NCBI RefSeq assembly: GCF_000466425.1
Contig: NZ_KE992155.1
Span: 47,716 to 111,715 of the forward strand
Reading direction: 5' to 3'
Source: Capnocytophaga sp. oral taxon 863 str. F0517
Lineage (GTDB): Bacteria > Bacteroidota > Bacteroidia > Flavobacteriales > Flavobacteriaceae
Length of the DNA: 64,000 nucleotides
Under the pieces are notes generated by a model. It did not search any database, had not been told where the DNA came from, and saw only the letters and a program-made list of their open reading frames with translations. Position 1 is the stretch's first letter, and every line of letters starts with the position of its first letter. This document shows, in pieces, positions 7,809-16,578 of this stretch. The position numbers were made by a program, and so were the translations under genes.

Positions 7809-7838
7809 TTGCGCAATAAAAATAAATTCGTATCTTTG
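7809..7838 (+). promoter_or_regulatory. Bacteroidota-type promoter of the plus-strand island
   Basis: TTG at 7809-7811, a 19-bp spacer and TATCTTTG at 7831-7838 form a full promoter. Transcription would start near 7845 and read the small gene at 7883. It points away from late promoter A, on the other strand. Confidence 0.75.
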
Positions 7839-7882
7839 CAGTGTCAAAAAGAAATAAGTGTAACAAATAAAATTTTAAAAAA

Positions 7883-8098
7883 ATGAACGCAACAATTAAA
7901 CTTACCTACAATGTAGTTTTCAATGATGACAATAACTCTAATGATAAAGGCTTTGAAAGCACATTAGACTATTGCAAGAATTACATAGCTACCTATAATG
8001 GTACTAATGAAAGCTACTTCGCTGACTACAAAGGTGGCATTGTTCAGATAGTATGCAATGAGACTGAAGAGGTGGTATATGAAGAAGAAGTAAGATAG
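7883..8098 (+). CDS. small hypothetical protein
   Basis: The 71-aa acidic protein has no recognised motif. It is rich in Asn, Asp and Tyr. It is the first gene after a well-formed promoter and is followed by a hairpin (8107-8128). It belongs to the only plus-strand island inside the late region and is likely expressed in the lysogen. Confidence 0.6.
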   Translation: MNATIKLTYNVVFNDDNNSNDKGFESTLDYCKNYIATYNGTNESYFADYKGGIVQIVCNETEEVVYEEEVR

Positions 8099-8106
8099 TA
8101 TACAAC

Positions 8107-8128
8107 AAGCCCTCTTAATTGAGGGCTT
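8107..8128 (+). terminator. weak terminator or attenuator hairpin
   Basis: AAGCCCTC (8107-8114) pairs perfectly with GAGGGCTT (8121-8128) around a 6-nt loop; the following tail is TT then A-rich, so termination may be partial, letting the next two genes be read. Confidence 0.5.
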
Positions 8129-8144
8129 TAAAAATAAAAACAAT

Positions 8145-8522
8145 ATGAATATAGACGACATTTTTAATCAAAAAATTGAGGTAGCAGATTTGGTACTCCC
8201 TAAGTTTTTATTAGCAGAAAACCCTATTGTGCCAAATATAGACCTTACCTATATCTACTCTCCTCACTATATGAGCCTGATAATGGTTATTGAAGAAAAT
8301 AGCGAGATTGTAAGTCTCAATGACACATATAGAGCCATGCCACAGCAACTATTCGTATATGATGAACTTGAGCAATTTAGGTTTGTGGTCATTCAGAATA
8401 ATGTAATAAGCACGGGGGGTATATATGCCCCTATTATCTCTGTTGAACAATTCATTGAAGAAGCGTGGCAATGGTACAAGGCCTATCTTGACTGGGAATT
8501 AACACAAATGCAAGGATTATGA
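8145..8522 (+). CDS. acidic hypothetical protein, possible immunity protein
   Basis: The 125-aa protein is strongly acidic (many D/E, few K/R) with no motif I recognise. Its size and charge resemble immunity proteins that cover basic nuclease toxins. The converging MuF gene next door ends in a nuclease-type domain, and this gene has a promoter active independently of the late promoters. Overlap of 4 bp with the next gene indicates an operon. The immunity role is only a hypothesis. Confidence 0.55.
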   Translation: MNIDDIFNQKIEVADLVLPKFLLAENPIVPNIDLTYIYSPHYMSLIMVIEENSEIVSLNDTYRAMPQQLFVYDELEQFRFVVIQNNVISTGGIYAPIISVEQFIEEAWQWYKAYLDWELTQMQGL

Positions 8523-8722
8523 CCACACAAGAGAAAGTATTATATATCATTGAGCTATTAGAGTTATCAGATAGGCAAGTATCAGCCGCTATAGGCAAGG
8601 CAATATCTACAGCAACTCATAAGAGATTACAATTAGGTCGCAATAAATTCACAGACGAAGATTTTCAACGGCTCAAGGCGTATTATATTGAAAAACTCAA
8701 AGAAATTGAAAGTTTAGCCTAA
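8519..8722 (+). CDS. small HTH-like protein
   Basis: The 67-aa protein has a predicted helix-turn-helix in 'LELSDRQVSAAIGKAISTATHKRL' style (residues about 14-38), followed by a helix with acidic residues. It may bind DNA as a Cro-like regulator. It overlaps the previous gene by 4 bp. Its stop is only a few bases before the -33 box of the structured RNA that follows. Confidence 0.5.
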   Translation: MTTQEKVLYIIELLELSDRQVSAAIGKAISTATHKRLQLGRNKFTDEDFQRLKAYYIEKLKEIESLA

Positions 8723-8727
8723 TTTCT

Positions 8728-8757
8728 TTGCTATTTAGAAATATTGTTGTACCTTTG
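8728..8757 (+). promoter_or_regulatory. promoter of structured RNA copy 1
   Basis: TTG at 8728-8730, a 19-bp spacer and TACCTTTG at 8750-8757. The whole -33 to -7 stretch is nearly the same as at 44522-44551. Confidence 0.8.
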
Positions 8758-8785
8758 CCATACAAATAATGGCTTTAAAGTTTTT

Positions 8786-8892
8786 GGGCAACGCCCGCCA
8801 GAGAACGGGAATGCAAAGCTATACGCAAGAGATAGATGTTAAGCCGAGTTTTCACCTTTAAATACTTTATTTATGGGCAACGCCCGCCAGAG
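8786..8892 (+). repeat. 18-nt direct repeat inside structured RNA copy 1
   Basis: GGGCAACGCCCGCCAGAG occurs at 8786-8803 and again at 8875-8892, each a GGGC/GCCC hairpin plus single-stranded GCCAGAG, which suggests two equal protein- or RNA-binding sites. Confidence 0.85.
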
Positions 8893-8923
8893 TGTAATTG
8901 CGGTTATATCCCGAAGCTCACTA

Positions 8924-8959
8924 ACTACCTTGAACTCACAATATTCAAGGTAGTTTTTT
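8924..8959 (+). terminator. terminator of structured RNA copy 1
   Basis: ACTACCTTGAA (8924-8934) pairs with TTCAAGGTAGT (8944-8954), 11 bp, then T6. It abuts the stop codon of the converging MuF gene and may serve both strands. Confidence 0.85.
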
Positions 8960-8961
8960 AT

Positions 8962-10536
8962 TTAGAAGAAGCCTTTTACTAACTTTCTGTATTTACCTAA
9001 TTTAAATTCTTTTTCAGATATTTCTAATATATCATTGTGTTTGTTCATCAGTATCATATTACCGAGTCCTTTTCCTTTTCTTTTTAATTCTTCAATAGAC
9101 TGCACAAACAAATCTGTATTTCCATTTTCTAATTGTAATACAACATTATCAGATTGTAAAAATCCTTTTTCAATATCTGCTTTTAGGGTTCCTATCTTTT
9201 TAGTAGTACTATGTTTAAAATCAGCAATTACTAATTTGTTTTTGAAATGAACGATAGCATCGGCGCTACTTATATTTTCATATTCAGGTAATAGAGCGAC
9301 AGATTTTCCTTTCTCGTTAAGTGCTTTTGCCATTGCTAAGGTGTTATTTAGACTTTCTCCTTTACCCTTATGTAGGTCAAAAAGTACTGTTTTTGCACCG
9401 TTTGTTTCGTGTTGGAAGATGAGTTTTGCCCTATTATCGTCTATGATTTCCTGTAAAAGGGCTTGCTTTTTGGCATTGCTACCTGCCCTCTTTAAATGCT
9501 CAACAATCATAGGTGAGAAAGGTTCAAAAGAAACATAAGTACTCCTACTAAAAGGCTGTATTGCTTGTATAACCTTTTGGGATATACCCTCACTTTGACC
9601 ATCTACTCCCCACAGAAACATCGGCACACTACTTGCGGTTGTGATTTTCTCCTTGTGGGAGGCTATCCAGTTTGTCAATTTAGGGTTTAATGTAAGCTCT
9701 TTTCCCTTTAGGTCAGCCTTGAAAATAGGGGTCATATAGCAACGGCAATTAGGATGATTGCCTACCCATACGAAGCTATTGGGATAGACCCCTTTCATCA
9801 TGTCGCAAATCTCACAACCGTAGGGGTGTCGGCTCCGCTTGATTTCGTACCCTGCTATCATGTCCATAGACTGCCAGCGCTCTATATCAGCCTTGCGATA
9901 GGCGATATTGATTTCAGTACGTGCCAGGCGCTCGGCATTCTTATAAGCAGAGCGATACACCCCTTGCCCGCTGTGGTATTCCTTGGCTTTCTTAGATAGC
10001 TGTAACACCCCATTTTTATCACGATAACGACGAAACAGACTGTCAGGATTGCGCAAATACTTCTTGAGGGTGGAGGCTAATTCGTTGGCTGGTGTGCCCT
10101 CTGAAATAGCTATATCCAATGCCATTTCTATCTCTGTACGATACTGCTTAGATAGGTTCCATACACGGGCCGAGCGAATGCCCTCCATGGGTAAATGCTT
10201 CTTTACACTGGCAGAGGTATATGTAGCCACTTTGCCTGATTTTAGCGCCTCTCCAAAAACATCCTTGAACTTATTATGAGAGATGTTGTAGTGCTTATCT
10301 ACATAGAAATTCATCTTGCGAGAAAAGGCACTTTGGAAGCGCTCAAAAAGACTGTTTATCTTTTTATTAAGTGCGGGATAGAGGGCAAAGGTGAATAAAT
10401 CACTCCCTTTGTTCAGAGCCTGCATGCCATAATACAGCACGGCCATTTTCAGCACCTCGTCCAATAGCTGTAGGAGCTTGGATACATCTTTCTCGGTTTG
10501 GTTTTGGTGGTATTCATTCCACTGTTCTAAGTCCAT
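8962..10536 (-). CDS. MuF-type phage head protein with C-terminal CdiA-like nuclease domain
   Basis: The 524-aa protein has a minor head (MuF) domain at about residues 60-270, ending in the conserved metal-binding pattern C241-x2-C244 and HPNCRC (261-266). After a linker, residues about 360-500 carry a second domain with 'GKSVALLPEYENISSADAIV' and 'KLVIADFKHS', that is D426 and D439-x-K441. This resembles PD-(D/E)XK nucleases of the CdiA C-terminal tRNase type. Phage MuF proteins fused to polymorphic toxin domains are known, mainly from Firmicutes prophages. The head protein enters the capsid, so the toxin may be injected with the DNA. Nuclease activity and target are inferred. Confidence 0.75.
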   Translation of the reverse strand: MDLEQWNEYHQNQTEKDVSKLLQLLDEVLKMAVLYYGMQALNKGSDLFTFALYPALNKKINSLFERFQSAFSRKMNFYVDKHYNISHNKFKDVFGEALKSGKVATYTSASVKKHLPMEGIRSARVWNLSKQYRTEIEMALDIAISEGTPANELASTLKKYLRNPDSLFRRYRDKNGVLQLSKKAKEYHSGQGVYRSAYKNAERLARTEINIAYRKADIERWQSMDMIAGYEIKRSRHPYGCEICDMMKGVYPNSFVWVGNHPNCRCYMTPIFKADLKGKELTLNPKLTNWIASHKEKITTASSVPMFLWGVDGQSEGISQKVIQAIQPFSRSTYVSFEPFSPMIVEHLKRAGSNAKKQALLQEIIDDNRAKLIFQHETNGAKTVLFDLHKGKGESLNNTLAMAKALNEKGKSVALLPEYENISSADAIVHFKNKLVIADFKHSTTKKIGTLKADIEKGFLQSDNVVLQLENGNTDLFVQSIEELKRKGKGLGNMILMNKHNDILEISEKEFKLGKYRKLVKGFF

Positions 10537-10554
10537 AATGCTAATTTACCAATA

Positions 10555-10608
10555 TGCTAATTTGCCAATGTGTCAATTAATTATCTCATTGACAAATTGG
10601 CTTATTAG
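10555..10608 (-). repeat. long imperfect hairpin between portal and MuF genes
   Basis: GCTAATTTGCCAATGTGTCAAT and its near-perfect complement 32 bp further on (three mismatches in 22) form a long stem with a 10-nt loop. A related short repeat (CTAATTTACCAATATG) lies just to the left. It could be an RNA-processing or partial termination site between the two genes. Confidence 0.6.
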
Positions 10609-11994
10609 CTAATTAAATAATTCTTTTCCTTTTTCTTTCTCTATTTGGGCGAGTTCTTCATCTACCTTGTCGGTGATACCTGCCAATATTATTCCCTCCT
10701 TGAGCGAGGCTACTCCTCCTTGTACAGCACTAACAGCATCGGCTATACGCTCGGTAAGGCTGTCTATCATATAAGGGACAATCTCTATATTGACTTGTAG
10801 CCGCTTGGCCACTGGAGCATACTTAGGGATAAGACTGCCAATGGCTGATAGGAGGAAATTAATACGGCGCTGTAAAAACTCTTCTATGGTTTCGGCATGG
10901 TTGCTTACTGCCATGTGTGTCCCCATAAACATAAACTTAAAGGCCTTCCCACTCAAGGTATTGCCGAGGCCCTGCAAGGCTTCAAAGGTGATTTGAGGGG
11001 TGTTAGTAAGGGCATAACAACGAGAGGTGAGGTTATCAAACTCTAACTTAGCCATGTCAGGGGACTGCTGCCAAGTGAGGTAGGATACTTGGGCATCGTT
11101 TTCGAGTTGGATTATCTCACTTGTCATTCCCTTATTGCGTACGCCTACAACTTCACCCGAAGCAACCATTTTCGGATAGAAATTATAATCAAGGCAATCG
11201 GCAAAGTTGGATAGCAGTACTTCCAAGCGACTGCGGAGGGTGCGTATCTTATCACACAGCGGACGTTCTCGCTTCATATAGATAACAGGGATCTTGGAAA
11301 ATCCGTGTGGGTACTGCTCTATTTGAGCACCATTGCTATAGATGGTTACATTTTGATTATCCACCACCATAAGACGAGTGGATTGTATGCCTTTGGTATC
11401 AGTTTTGTTGTACTCACGAGAGAAAGCAATCAGATCGCCATACTCATCATAGTAAGGATAGAGTGTATCCCCACGGAAAGGAGACCAAATCATAGACTTA
11501 AGCCTATAGGTAGGGTTAGGATCGTCCTCCTTGGCAGGTTTTACATACCAATATTCGGCTACCTCACACTCTGCAAACCACGAACGCACCAAGCGCTTGT
11601 TGTCATAAGGGAGTTTGTTTTTTTGATGAATGCCGTCGAGCAACTCCATAAGCTCTTGTTCGGAAGCTTCGGTAGCATTGGCTGTGATCTTAGGAGGTGT
11701 GCCTACTGTGAATGCGGTATGTATATTGACAATGTCCTGCTCTAAGGGTAAAGCCATACGATTGACATCCTCCCACCTGAATTGAGCGGGAGACTTGATA
11801 GTACCATCTTTGTTTTCTTCTTGTTCTTTCACGAGCACCCTTCGCTTGGGGCGTAATTCCTCATCAAAAACATCGTGCTGGGTATAATCCCAATCCTTGA
11901 TAAGCGATTGTGTATCGGGGCGCTTGGCTGGGTATTTCTTGAGCTGGGTGATACGCTCACTTTCAGGAAGGGCGTTTAGTTCTTGTAGTGTCAT
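10609..11994 (-). CDS. phage portal protein (SPP1 gp6-like)
   Basis: The 461-aa protein fits the SPP1/gp6 portal family: an N-terminal region with 'RFRWEDVNRMALPLEQDIVNIHTAFTVG'-like wing segments, a middle with 'YYDEYGDLIAFSREY' and 'PVIYMKRERPLCDKI', a clip/stem region, and 'LTNTPQITFEALQGLGNTLSGKAFKFMF', typical of the tunnel helix area. Twelve copies would make the portal vertex for packaging and ejection. MuF follows, as in most phages. It is unusual that tail genes, not the terminase, lie directly upstream. Confidence 0.85.
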   Translation of the reverse strand: MTLQELNALPESERITQLKKYPAKRPDTQSLIKDWDYTQHDVFDEELRPKRRVLVKEQEENKDGTIKSPAQFRWEDVNRMALPLEQDIVNIHTAFTVGTPPKITANATEASEQELMELLDGIHQKNKLPYDNKRLVRSWFAECEVAEYWYVKPAKEDDPNPTYRLKSMIWSPFRGDTLYPYYDEYGDLIAFSREYNKTDTKGIQSTRLMVVDNQNVTIYSNGAQIEQYPHGFSKIPVIYMKRERPLCDKIRTLRSRLEVLLSNFADCLDYNFYPKMVASGEVVGVRNKGMTSEIIQLENDAQVSYLTWQQSPDMAKLEFDNLTSRCYALTNTPQITFEALQGLGNTLSGKAFKFMFMGTHMAVSNHAETIEEFLQRRINFLLSAIGSLIPKYAPVAKRLQVNIEIVPYMIDSLTERIADAVSAVQGGVASLKEGIILAGITDKVDEELAQIEKEKGKELFN

Positions 11995-12032
11995 TGCTAA
12001 TTAACGGTTAGTTGTTAGTCATTAGTCGTTGG

Positions 12033-12353
12033 TTATTGTCCCCAAAACCACCATATACCCCTTACCTTGAGGTAGTCAAGGTTGCTTTGGTTGTTGTAGG
12101 CTTCCCTTTCAAAGATGATATTGCGGTAAGCCTTATCCCAATTGCGATAACGTAAATACTTGAAAAGAAAATCAAGAAAATACCAGATATAGAAAAAGAG
12201 TGCCAGTAGTTCCTTTTGTTGTCGCAAGTGTATACGTTCGTGATTGATAAGCTCTTTATCGTACTTATCACTTTCATTGCGAACGAAGATGAAAGGATAT
12301 AGGGTGATTGCCCTATACCCTTTTGGCACGAGAAACCTATTTTTCCTTACCAT
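12033..12353 (-). CDS. membrane protein with HExxH-like motif
   Basis: The 106-aa protein has 'LINHERIHLRQQKELL', an H-E-x-x-H zinc-peptidase-type motif, directly before a transmembrane helix (about 50-68). It lacks a clear third ligand. Short phage proteins of this type are annotated as hypothetical in Bacteroidota prophages. Overlap of 17 bp with the previous gene suggests coupling in the late operon. Protease activity is uncertain. Confidence 0.55.
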   Translation of the reverse strand: MVRKNRFLVPKGYRAITLYPFIFVRNESDKYDKELINHERIHLRQQKELLALFFYIWYFLDFLFKYLRYRNWDKAYRNIIFEREAYNNQSNLDYLKVRGIWWFWGQ

Positions 12354-12648
12354 TGGCTTTTGGTTTTTCGTTGCTTTCTCCTTTGATAAGGCCTAAACAA
12401 ACATCATAAATATGTCTGTACAGCTCAATATCCGAGTGTTGAGAGTTGGAGTTGTTTATGTTAAAACTACTCTCGGTTACAGTCCCTTGAATGGGAGCAC
12501 CATAAGGATTATCCACGCCCTTACGAGAGGCTGTGAATGTTATCACGTAAGGGTTTTGTCCTTTCTCAAATTCGTAGGAGTACATCACGATTGTGCCTTG
12601 TACTTCTTCTTGCGCATTGATACGCGTTGTTTGTTGAATGATTTGCAT
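12337..12648 (-). CDS. hypothetical late protein
   Basis: The 103-aa protein shows a beta-rich middle ('GTIVMYSYEFEKGQNPYVITFTAS') and a Lys-rich tail. No family is recognised. It is encoded between the tail-tip gene (20 bp away) and the small membrane protein, so it may be a minor tail or virion component. Confidence 0.55.
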   Translation of the reverse strand: MQIIQQTTRINAQEEVQGTIVMYSYEFEKGQNPYVITFTASRKGVDNPYGAPIQGTVTESSFNINNSNSQHSDIELYRHIYDVCLGLIKGESNEKPKANGKEK

Positions 12649-12667
12649 GATATATAAAGTTTTAGAG

Positions 12668-15600
12668 TTATGTTAAATCATATGTTTTTTGTCTTATAAT
12701 ATTACCATCTCTGATTAATTTAATCGTTATTCCACTTGCTGATATTTCTAATTCTTTTATAGTTTGAGTATACACTCTATTTCCTATTTTTTCCGAATAT
12801 ACTGAAAAAAACTTTAAACCATCATGTGTTAAATTGAACGAACTACCATTATGTATATCTGTCAAAAAAGAACCTATACTGTCTGAATTTACACTAATAT
12901 TTCCTATCTTCCCACTTGTGGCATTAACCTCTCCTGATATATTCGCCTTAGTAGCATATACGGTTCCGTCTTGTAGCACTCTAAAAGGGGCGGCATACCT
13001 ACCAGCAAACTCACTACCCGACCATAATCGAACTTCGTTAGTAGCATTTCCTACCCCAGTGATACCCGCTTGTGTGCCTGTGGTGTTACCTACAATCATC
13101 GTACCAGTGGCTACCACATTGCCTGCTATCTGTGTATCGTCAAGGAAGGCAGTTTTTTGGTCAAGTTTGCCAATACGCTCATCAGTTTTAGCCTTGTTCT
13201 GATTTTCTAAGTCTTCTATTCGTTTAGCGTTTCTTCTGATAACCTCTAAATCGGAATTGATATTAGCGATTTGGTTTTCCACATCTTCAGGAGCGGGCGA
13301 CCAATCGGTGGCTTTGTTGCCACGTTCGAGTTTTACAAGTTCAATAGATGATGTAGGAACGGGTATAATGCCTGCAACTTCGTGATAAATAGTAATACCT
13401 CTCCATTCTTTATTAGGTACTATTAAATTAGTAGTCTTTCCATTTTGTAAATCTACTTTTATATATTGTCTTGGTATACCTCCTAATTCGTCTGAAAAAT
13501 AAATATGTGTAACTCCTTTTATATTAGCAAGGCAGGAAAATATATATTGTACATTAGCCTTAGTTGGCTCAGCAAGTAAATAAAACGTACCTATATAACC
13601 ATTCATAGTCCGTTTGTCCTTTGAATTTAATACAAGGTTACGACCACCAATATTTAACTCATTCACTTTTTGTTGTGCAAAATTTTTAGCTTCTTGTAGT
13701 TTCTGTTGGAGTTGTTGTATTTGCCTTTGCTCTGCCACTGTGATTTTGCCGTCGGCATTCGCAATAGCTTGTGCTTTGGTAAGTTCTGCTTGTGCTCGTG
13801 CGTATGCTTCGGTAGCGGTTTTAGCAGTTTGTAACATACCATTAAAAACACTATTCATTCCTTGTGGCGTGCCATTGATGATTTTAGTAGCTATTTCAGC
13901 GTAAGGAGCTGTACTGTCAGCAGCAGTATAGACTTCTATACCATTACCCTTGCCAATATTTGGAATACCTAAAAAGGCGTATGGCATTCTTGAAACGTAT
14001 TTTGAGTTGTCATCATTAGCCCCACAACGAATGAGAGCGTTTTCTAAGTTTAGATTTTTTAAATTTGGTTCAGCAAAAGCACTATCTCTTGAGACTAATG
14101 TAACTAATACATCATTATTGAGTTCGTTCAATTTGTTAGCCAAACTATTGTTATAATCTCCATCTCCATAAATAGCCCCATAAGTATCATAACTTTGCTG
14201 GAATATTACTTGCAAATCTGAACGTCGAATAACAGCGAGATATAGTCCTCTATAATTGTCAGGAACTATATTTTGTCCATTAATCTGAATAATAGGTGCA
14301 GCGTGTCTGTTTAATCCTGTACCTCTTAGGTATATCTCTCCTTTTGCATTATTTTCATTAGAGTACTGTTTTAACCTACTCTCCAATGACTGCAAATCAG
14401 GATTAACGAGCTGTTTAAACTCTAACTTGTTTTCATCAGTGATACGTAGGTTGGCTTTGATGATGATTTCTTTGTCTAATAGCTGGATAAACTGTTCTCC
14501 ATTTCCTGAGCTGATTTTATTGGTTACCATTTGCCCGCCTGTAATCTCAGTAAAGCCATTGAATTGGGCTATTCCTCGCTCTCCATCGTACTCTGAATTG
14601 ACTGTGGCATATAGAAAGTGATAAAAGCCCGCTTCTTGCTCCATGTCTATCTTGGTTTCGGATAGGACAAACTCGGCTGTCTCTATGGCCTTATTGGCCT
14701 TGATGTAGAGGTAATAGGTTTTAGACTTATCGTCCAACCTGCCAGATACAAAGGAGGAAACATACCAATACTTATAATCAGCTGCGGAATGGCTTGGCTT
14801 GATGTCAGTAGTGCCAAGGGTGTAATGCTTAATCCACCCGCTACCTACATTGATTTGCTTGTTGTTCCTATCAAAGTACAAGGTATGAGGTACGGTGATA
14901 GGGTTGGTCTTATTGGCCACAAAGGCAAATTGTCCTGCCTTATTACCCACCAAGGCCATCATTGTTTGTACAGTGGCAGGAATGATACTCTTGGTGTATT
15001 CAGGAAAGGCTTCTTCTACCTGCTTGATGGTCTCTAAGGCATTGCGCCAACTTCTTTTAGTCTCGGATATAGCTTTCTTGTTCATCTCTCCAAAATATAC
15101 CTCTTGGTTTTGGAGTTTGCGTATTTCAGAGGAAAAGGATTGCCCTTGTACCTTGTTGGATAGCTCTATCTGAGGACTGTAAGGATTATTAACGTACTCT
15201 TTAAGTCCTACAATACGAATAGCCACGGGGGTACGTTGAAACTCGTTATCTGAAAAGTGGATATAAGCCCCCATTTTTAGACGACCTCCTACATTTGCCC
15301 AATTCTTTTTTGCCCATATTCCGTCCAAATCACCAGTGAAAGTGAATAGGTCTGCTCGGTTTTCATACAGATACTTGCACGCTTCCTTCATCATTTCCCA
15401 GCTGGCTCCTGACTTTGTCGCATTATCACAGATGTAAGCTGAAGGTAAGTGCATGTTATACACAGAATATTGGTCTCCTACGGCAGGTTTAAATATATCA
15501 TTAGGCATGGTGGCGCCATCCTCTTCCTTAGGGACTATCTCAAAGCGGCGTGCGCTGTGATTGTATCCGCTGCTATGCTCGTAACGACTAATCTCAAACT

Positions 15601-16573
15601 CACGCCCTGATAACATACCACTTTCAAAGTATATCACCATCTTTTCCCCTTTGATTTGGAGTTCTGCAAAATTGAGGGCTTCAGGAATGGAGGTGTCGGC
15701 AAAGTCGTAGAAATGTTTGGCTTTATCGACTTCAAAGACAGCTGACACCGTACCTTTGCGACTTGGGTATATATGGGAAAGGTCAAGGCTTTGCTCATTG
15801 ATAAAGCCGTTGTTCTGTGTGTTCTTGATAGCTATTGATAGTCCTTTGTCGTCTGAAACAAAGGTTACCCCTTCATATACGTATTCTTGTGATTTGGGTA
15901 GTAATAATTCTTTGTTGCCGTACTTAGAGCGATCAATATTGCGTTCCCCTCCTTGTACATAGAGGCGTGTAATACGGCTTTGCTCGGTAGTACGACTTAC
16001 CCCTGTCTTAAAGCCTTTGCCCTTGCCATATTGGAGCGGCAGGGGATTGTCTTTGAAATATTCTACCTTACGGAGGTGTATCGTTTTACCTATAACCTCG
16101 TATTCTGTCTCAAAAGCCTTAGCGATCATGTCCAAGGCTTCTAAGCAGTTGTTATGGTTATAGCTGATGAGTTTTTCATTAGCTTCAATCGTGGTGCCTA
16201 CCTGCCAGCCGCTGTCTGTCATATTGAGACAATCTACCAATATCTGAATATGGTAGCGAGGGGAAGCTGTAAAAGGAAACTTGAGGGTCTTATCGTTGGG
16301 GTTACGAAACTTGTAATTCTTCAGGTTTGCCCCTTCGCTGTCCATGGTAAGGGTGTACTCAAAATGTCTGCTGTTATGCTTCACTACTTTAGCAGGTTGA
16401 TTGAGGGTGTAACGCTCTCCTTGGAACTCACACCATGCCCCAGTAGGTATTTCAGTGTAAGTAGGTAAGGCAAAGTATAGGTTAAGGGTATGCTCCCCCA
16501 TAATGGAGCGGTATCTGTAGCTCTCATCGGTAGGGAGGATATCTATATAGGTGCTGTTAAAGTGTAGTTGCAT
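12668..16573 (-). CDS. large tail-tip / host-recognition protein
   Basis: The 1301-aa protein is the largest in the window. Residues 1 to about 480 look like a tail-hub region (beta strands with 'HIQILVDCLNMTDSGWQ'), then a coiled coil and a fibre region. Around 910-950 is a helical Ala/Gln-rich coiled coil (KAQAIANADGKITVAEQRQI), followed by a putative carbohydrate-binding beta domain (about 955-1080). A last coiled coil precedes a C-terminal Gly/Asn-rich fibre tip with 'GTQAGITGVGNATNEVRLWSG'. This matches gpJ/tail-spike-like central proteins that bind the host. It follows the distal-tail gene by 5 bp. Exact domain borders are estimates. Confidence 0.75.
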   Translation of the reverse strand: MQLHFNSTYIDILPTDESYRYRSIMGEHTLNLYFALPTYTEIPTGAWCEFQGERYTLNQPAKVVKHNSRHFEYTLTMDSEGANLKNYKFRNPNDKTLKFPFTASPRYHIQILVDCLNMTDSGWQVGTTIEANEKLISYNHNNCLEALDMIAKAFETEYEVIGKTIHLRKVEYFKDNPLPLQYGKGKGFKTGVSRTTEQSRITRLYVQGGERNIDRSKYGNKELLLPKSQEYVYEGVTFVSDDKGLSIAIKNTQNNGFINEQSLDLSHIYPSRKGTVSAVFEVDKAKHFYDFADTSIPEALNFAELQIKGEKMVIYFESGMLSGREFEISRYEHSSGYNHSARRFEIVPKEEDGATMPNDIFKPAVGDQYSVYNMHLPSAYICDNATKSGASWEMMKEACKYLYENRADLFTFTGDLDGIWAKKNWANVGGRLKMGAYIHFSDNEFQRTPVAIRIVGLKEYVNNPYSPQIELSNKVQGQSFSSEIRKLQNQEVYFGEMNKKAISETKRSWRNALETIKQVEEAFPEYTKSIIPATVQTMMALVGNKAGQFAFVANKTNPITVPHTLYFDRNNKQINVGSGWIKHYTLGTTDIKPSHSAADYKYWYVSSFVSGRLDDKSKTYYLYIKANKAIETAEFVLSETKIDMEQEAGFYHFLYATVNSEYDGERGIAQFNGFTEITGGQMVTNKISSGNGEQFIQLLDKEIIIKANLRITDENKLEFKQLVNPDLQSLESRLKQYSNENNAKGEIYLRGTGLNRHAAPIIQINGQNIVPDNYRGLYLAVIRRSDLQVIFQQSYDTYGAIYGDGDYNNSLANKLNELNNDVLVTLVSRDSAFAEPNLKNLNLENALIRCGANDDNSKYVSRMPYAFLGIPNIGKGNGIEVYTAADSTAPYAEIATKIINGTPQGMNSVFNGMLQTAKTATEAYARAQAELTKAQAIANADGKITVAEQRQIQQLQQKLQEAKNFAQQKVNELNIGGRNLVLNSKDKRTMNGYIGTFYLLAEPTKANVQYIFSCLANIKGVTHIYFSDELGGIPRQYIKVDLQNGKTTNLIVPNKEWRGITIYHEVAGIIPVPTSSIELVKLERGNKATDWSPAPEDVENQIANINSDLEVIRRNAKRIEDLENQNKAKTDERIGKLDQKTAFLDDTQIAGNVVATGTMIVGNTTGTQAGITGVGNATNEVRLWSGSEFAGRYAAPFRVLQDGTVYATKANISGEVNATSGKIGNISVNSDSIGSFLTDIHNGSSFNLTHDGLKFFSVYSEKIGNRVYTQTIKELEISASGITIKLIRDGNIIRQKTYDLT

Positions 16574-16578
16574 GGTAT

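Larger units (their letters stand above)
8764..8959 (+). ncRNA. structured RNA of unknown family, prophage copy
   Basis: About 195 nt from the predicted start to the terminator, with no open frame of note. Helices: a long-range stem 8766-8780 with 8856-8870 (7 bp plus 6 bp with one mismatch around an internal loop); hairpins GGGC-AAC-GCCC at 8786-8796 and 8875-8885, each followed by GCCAGAG (an 18-nt direct repeat); and GAGU with GCUC closing the 3' domain. A strong terminator ends it. The homologue at 44558-44758 differs in sequence but keeps every helix. I do not recognise it as 6S RNA, tmRNA or a known riboswitch. Confidence 0.75.

Noticed and set aside
7657..7866. Minus-strand 69-aa frame over late promoter A
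   Set aside because: It spans the -7 box and the conserved block, has a Lys/Tyr-rich low-complexity sequence, and the opposite-strand promoter at 7809-7838 lies inside it.
8764..8959. Structured RNA as 6S RNA or tmRNA
   Set aside because: The 5' and 3' ends do not pair in one long rod with a central bubble, no tRNA-like ends or tag ORF are seen, and the two halves form separate domains.
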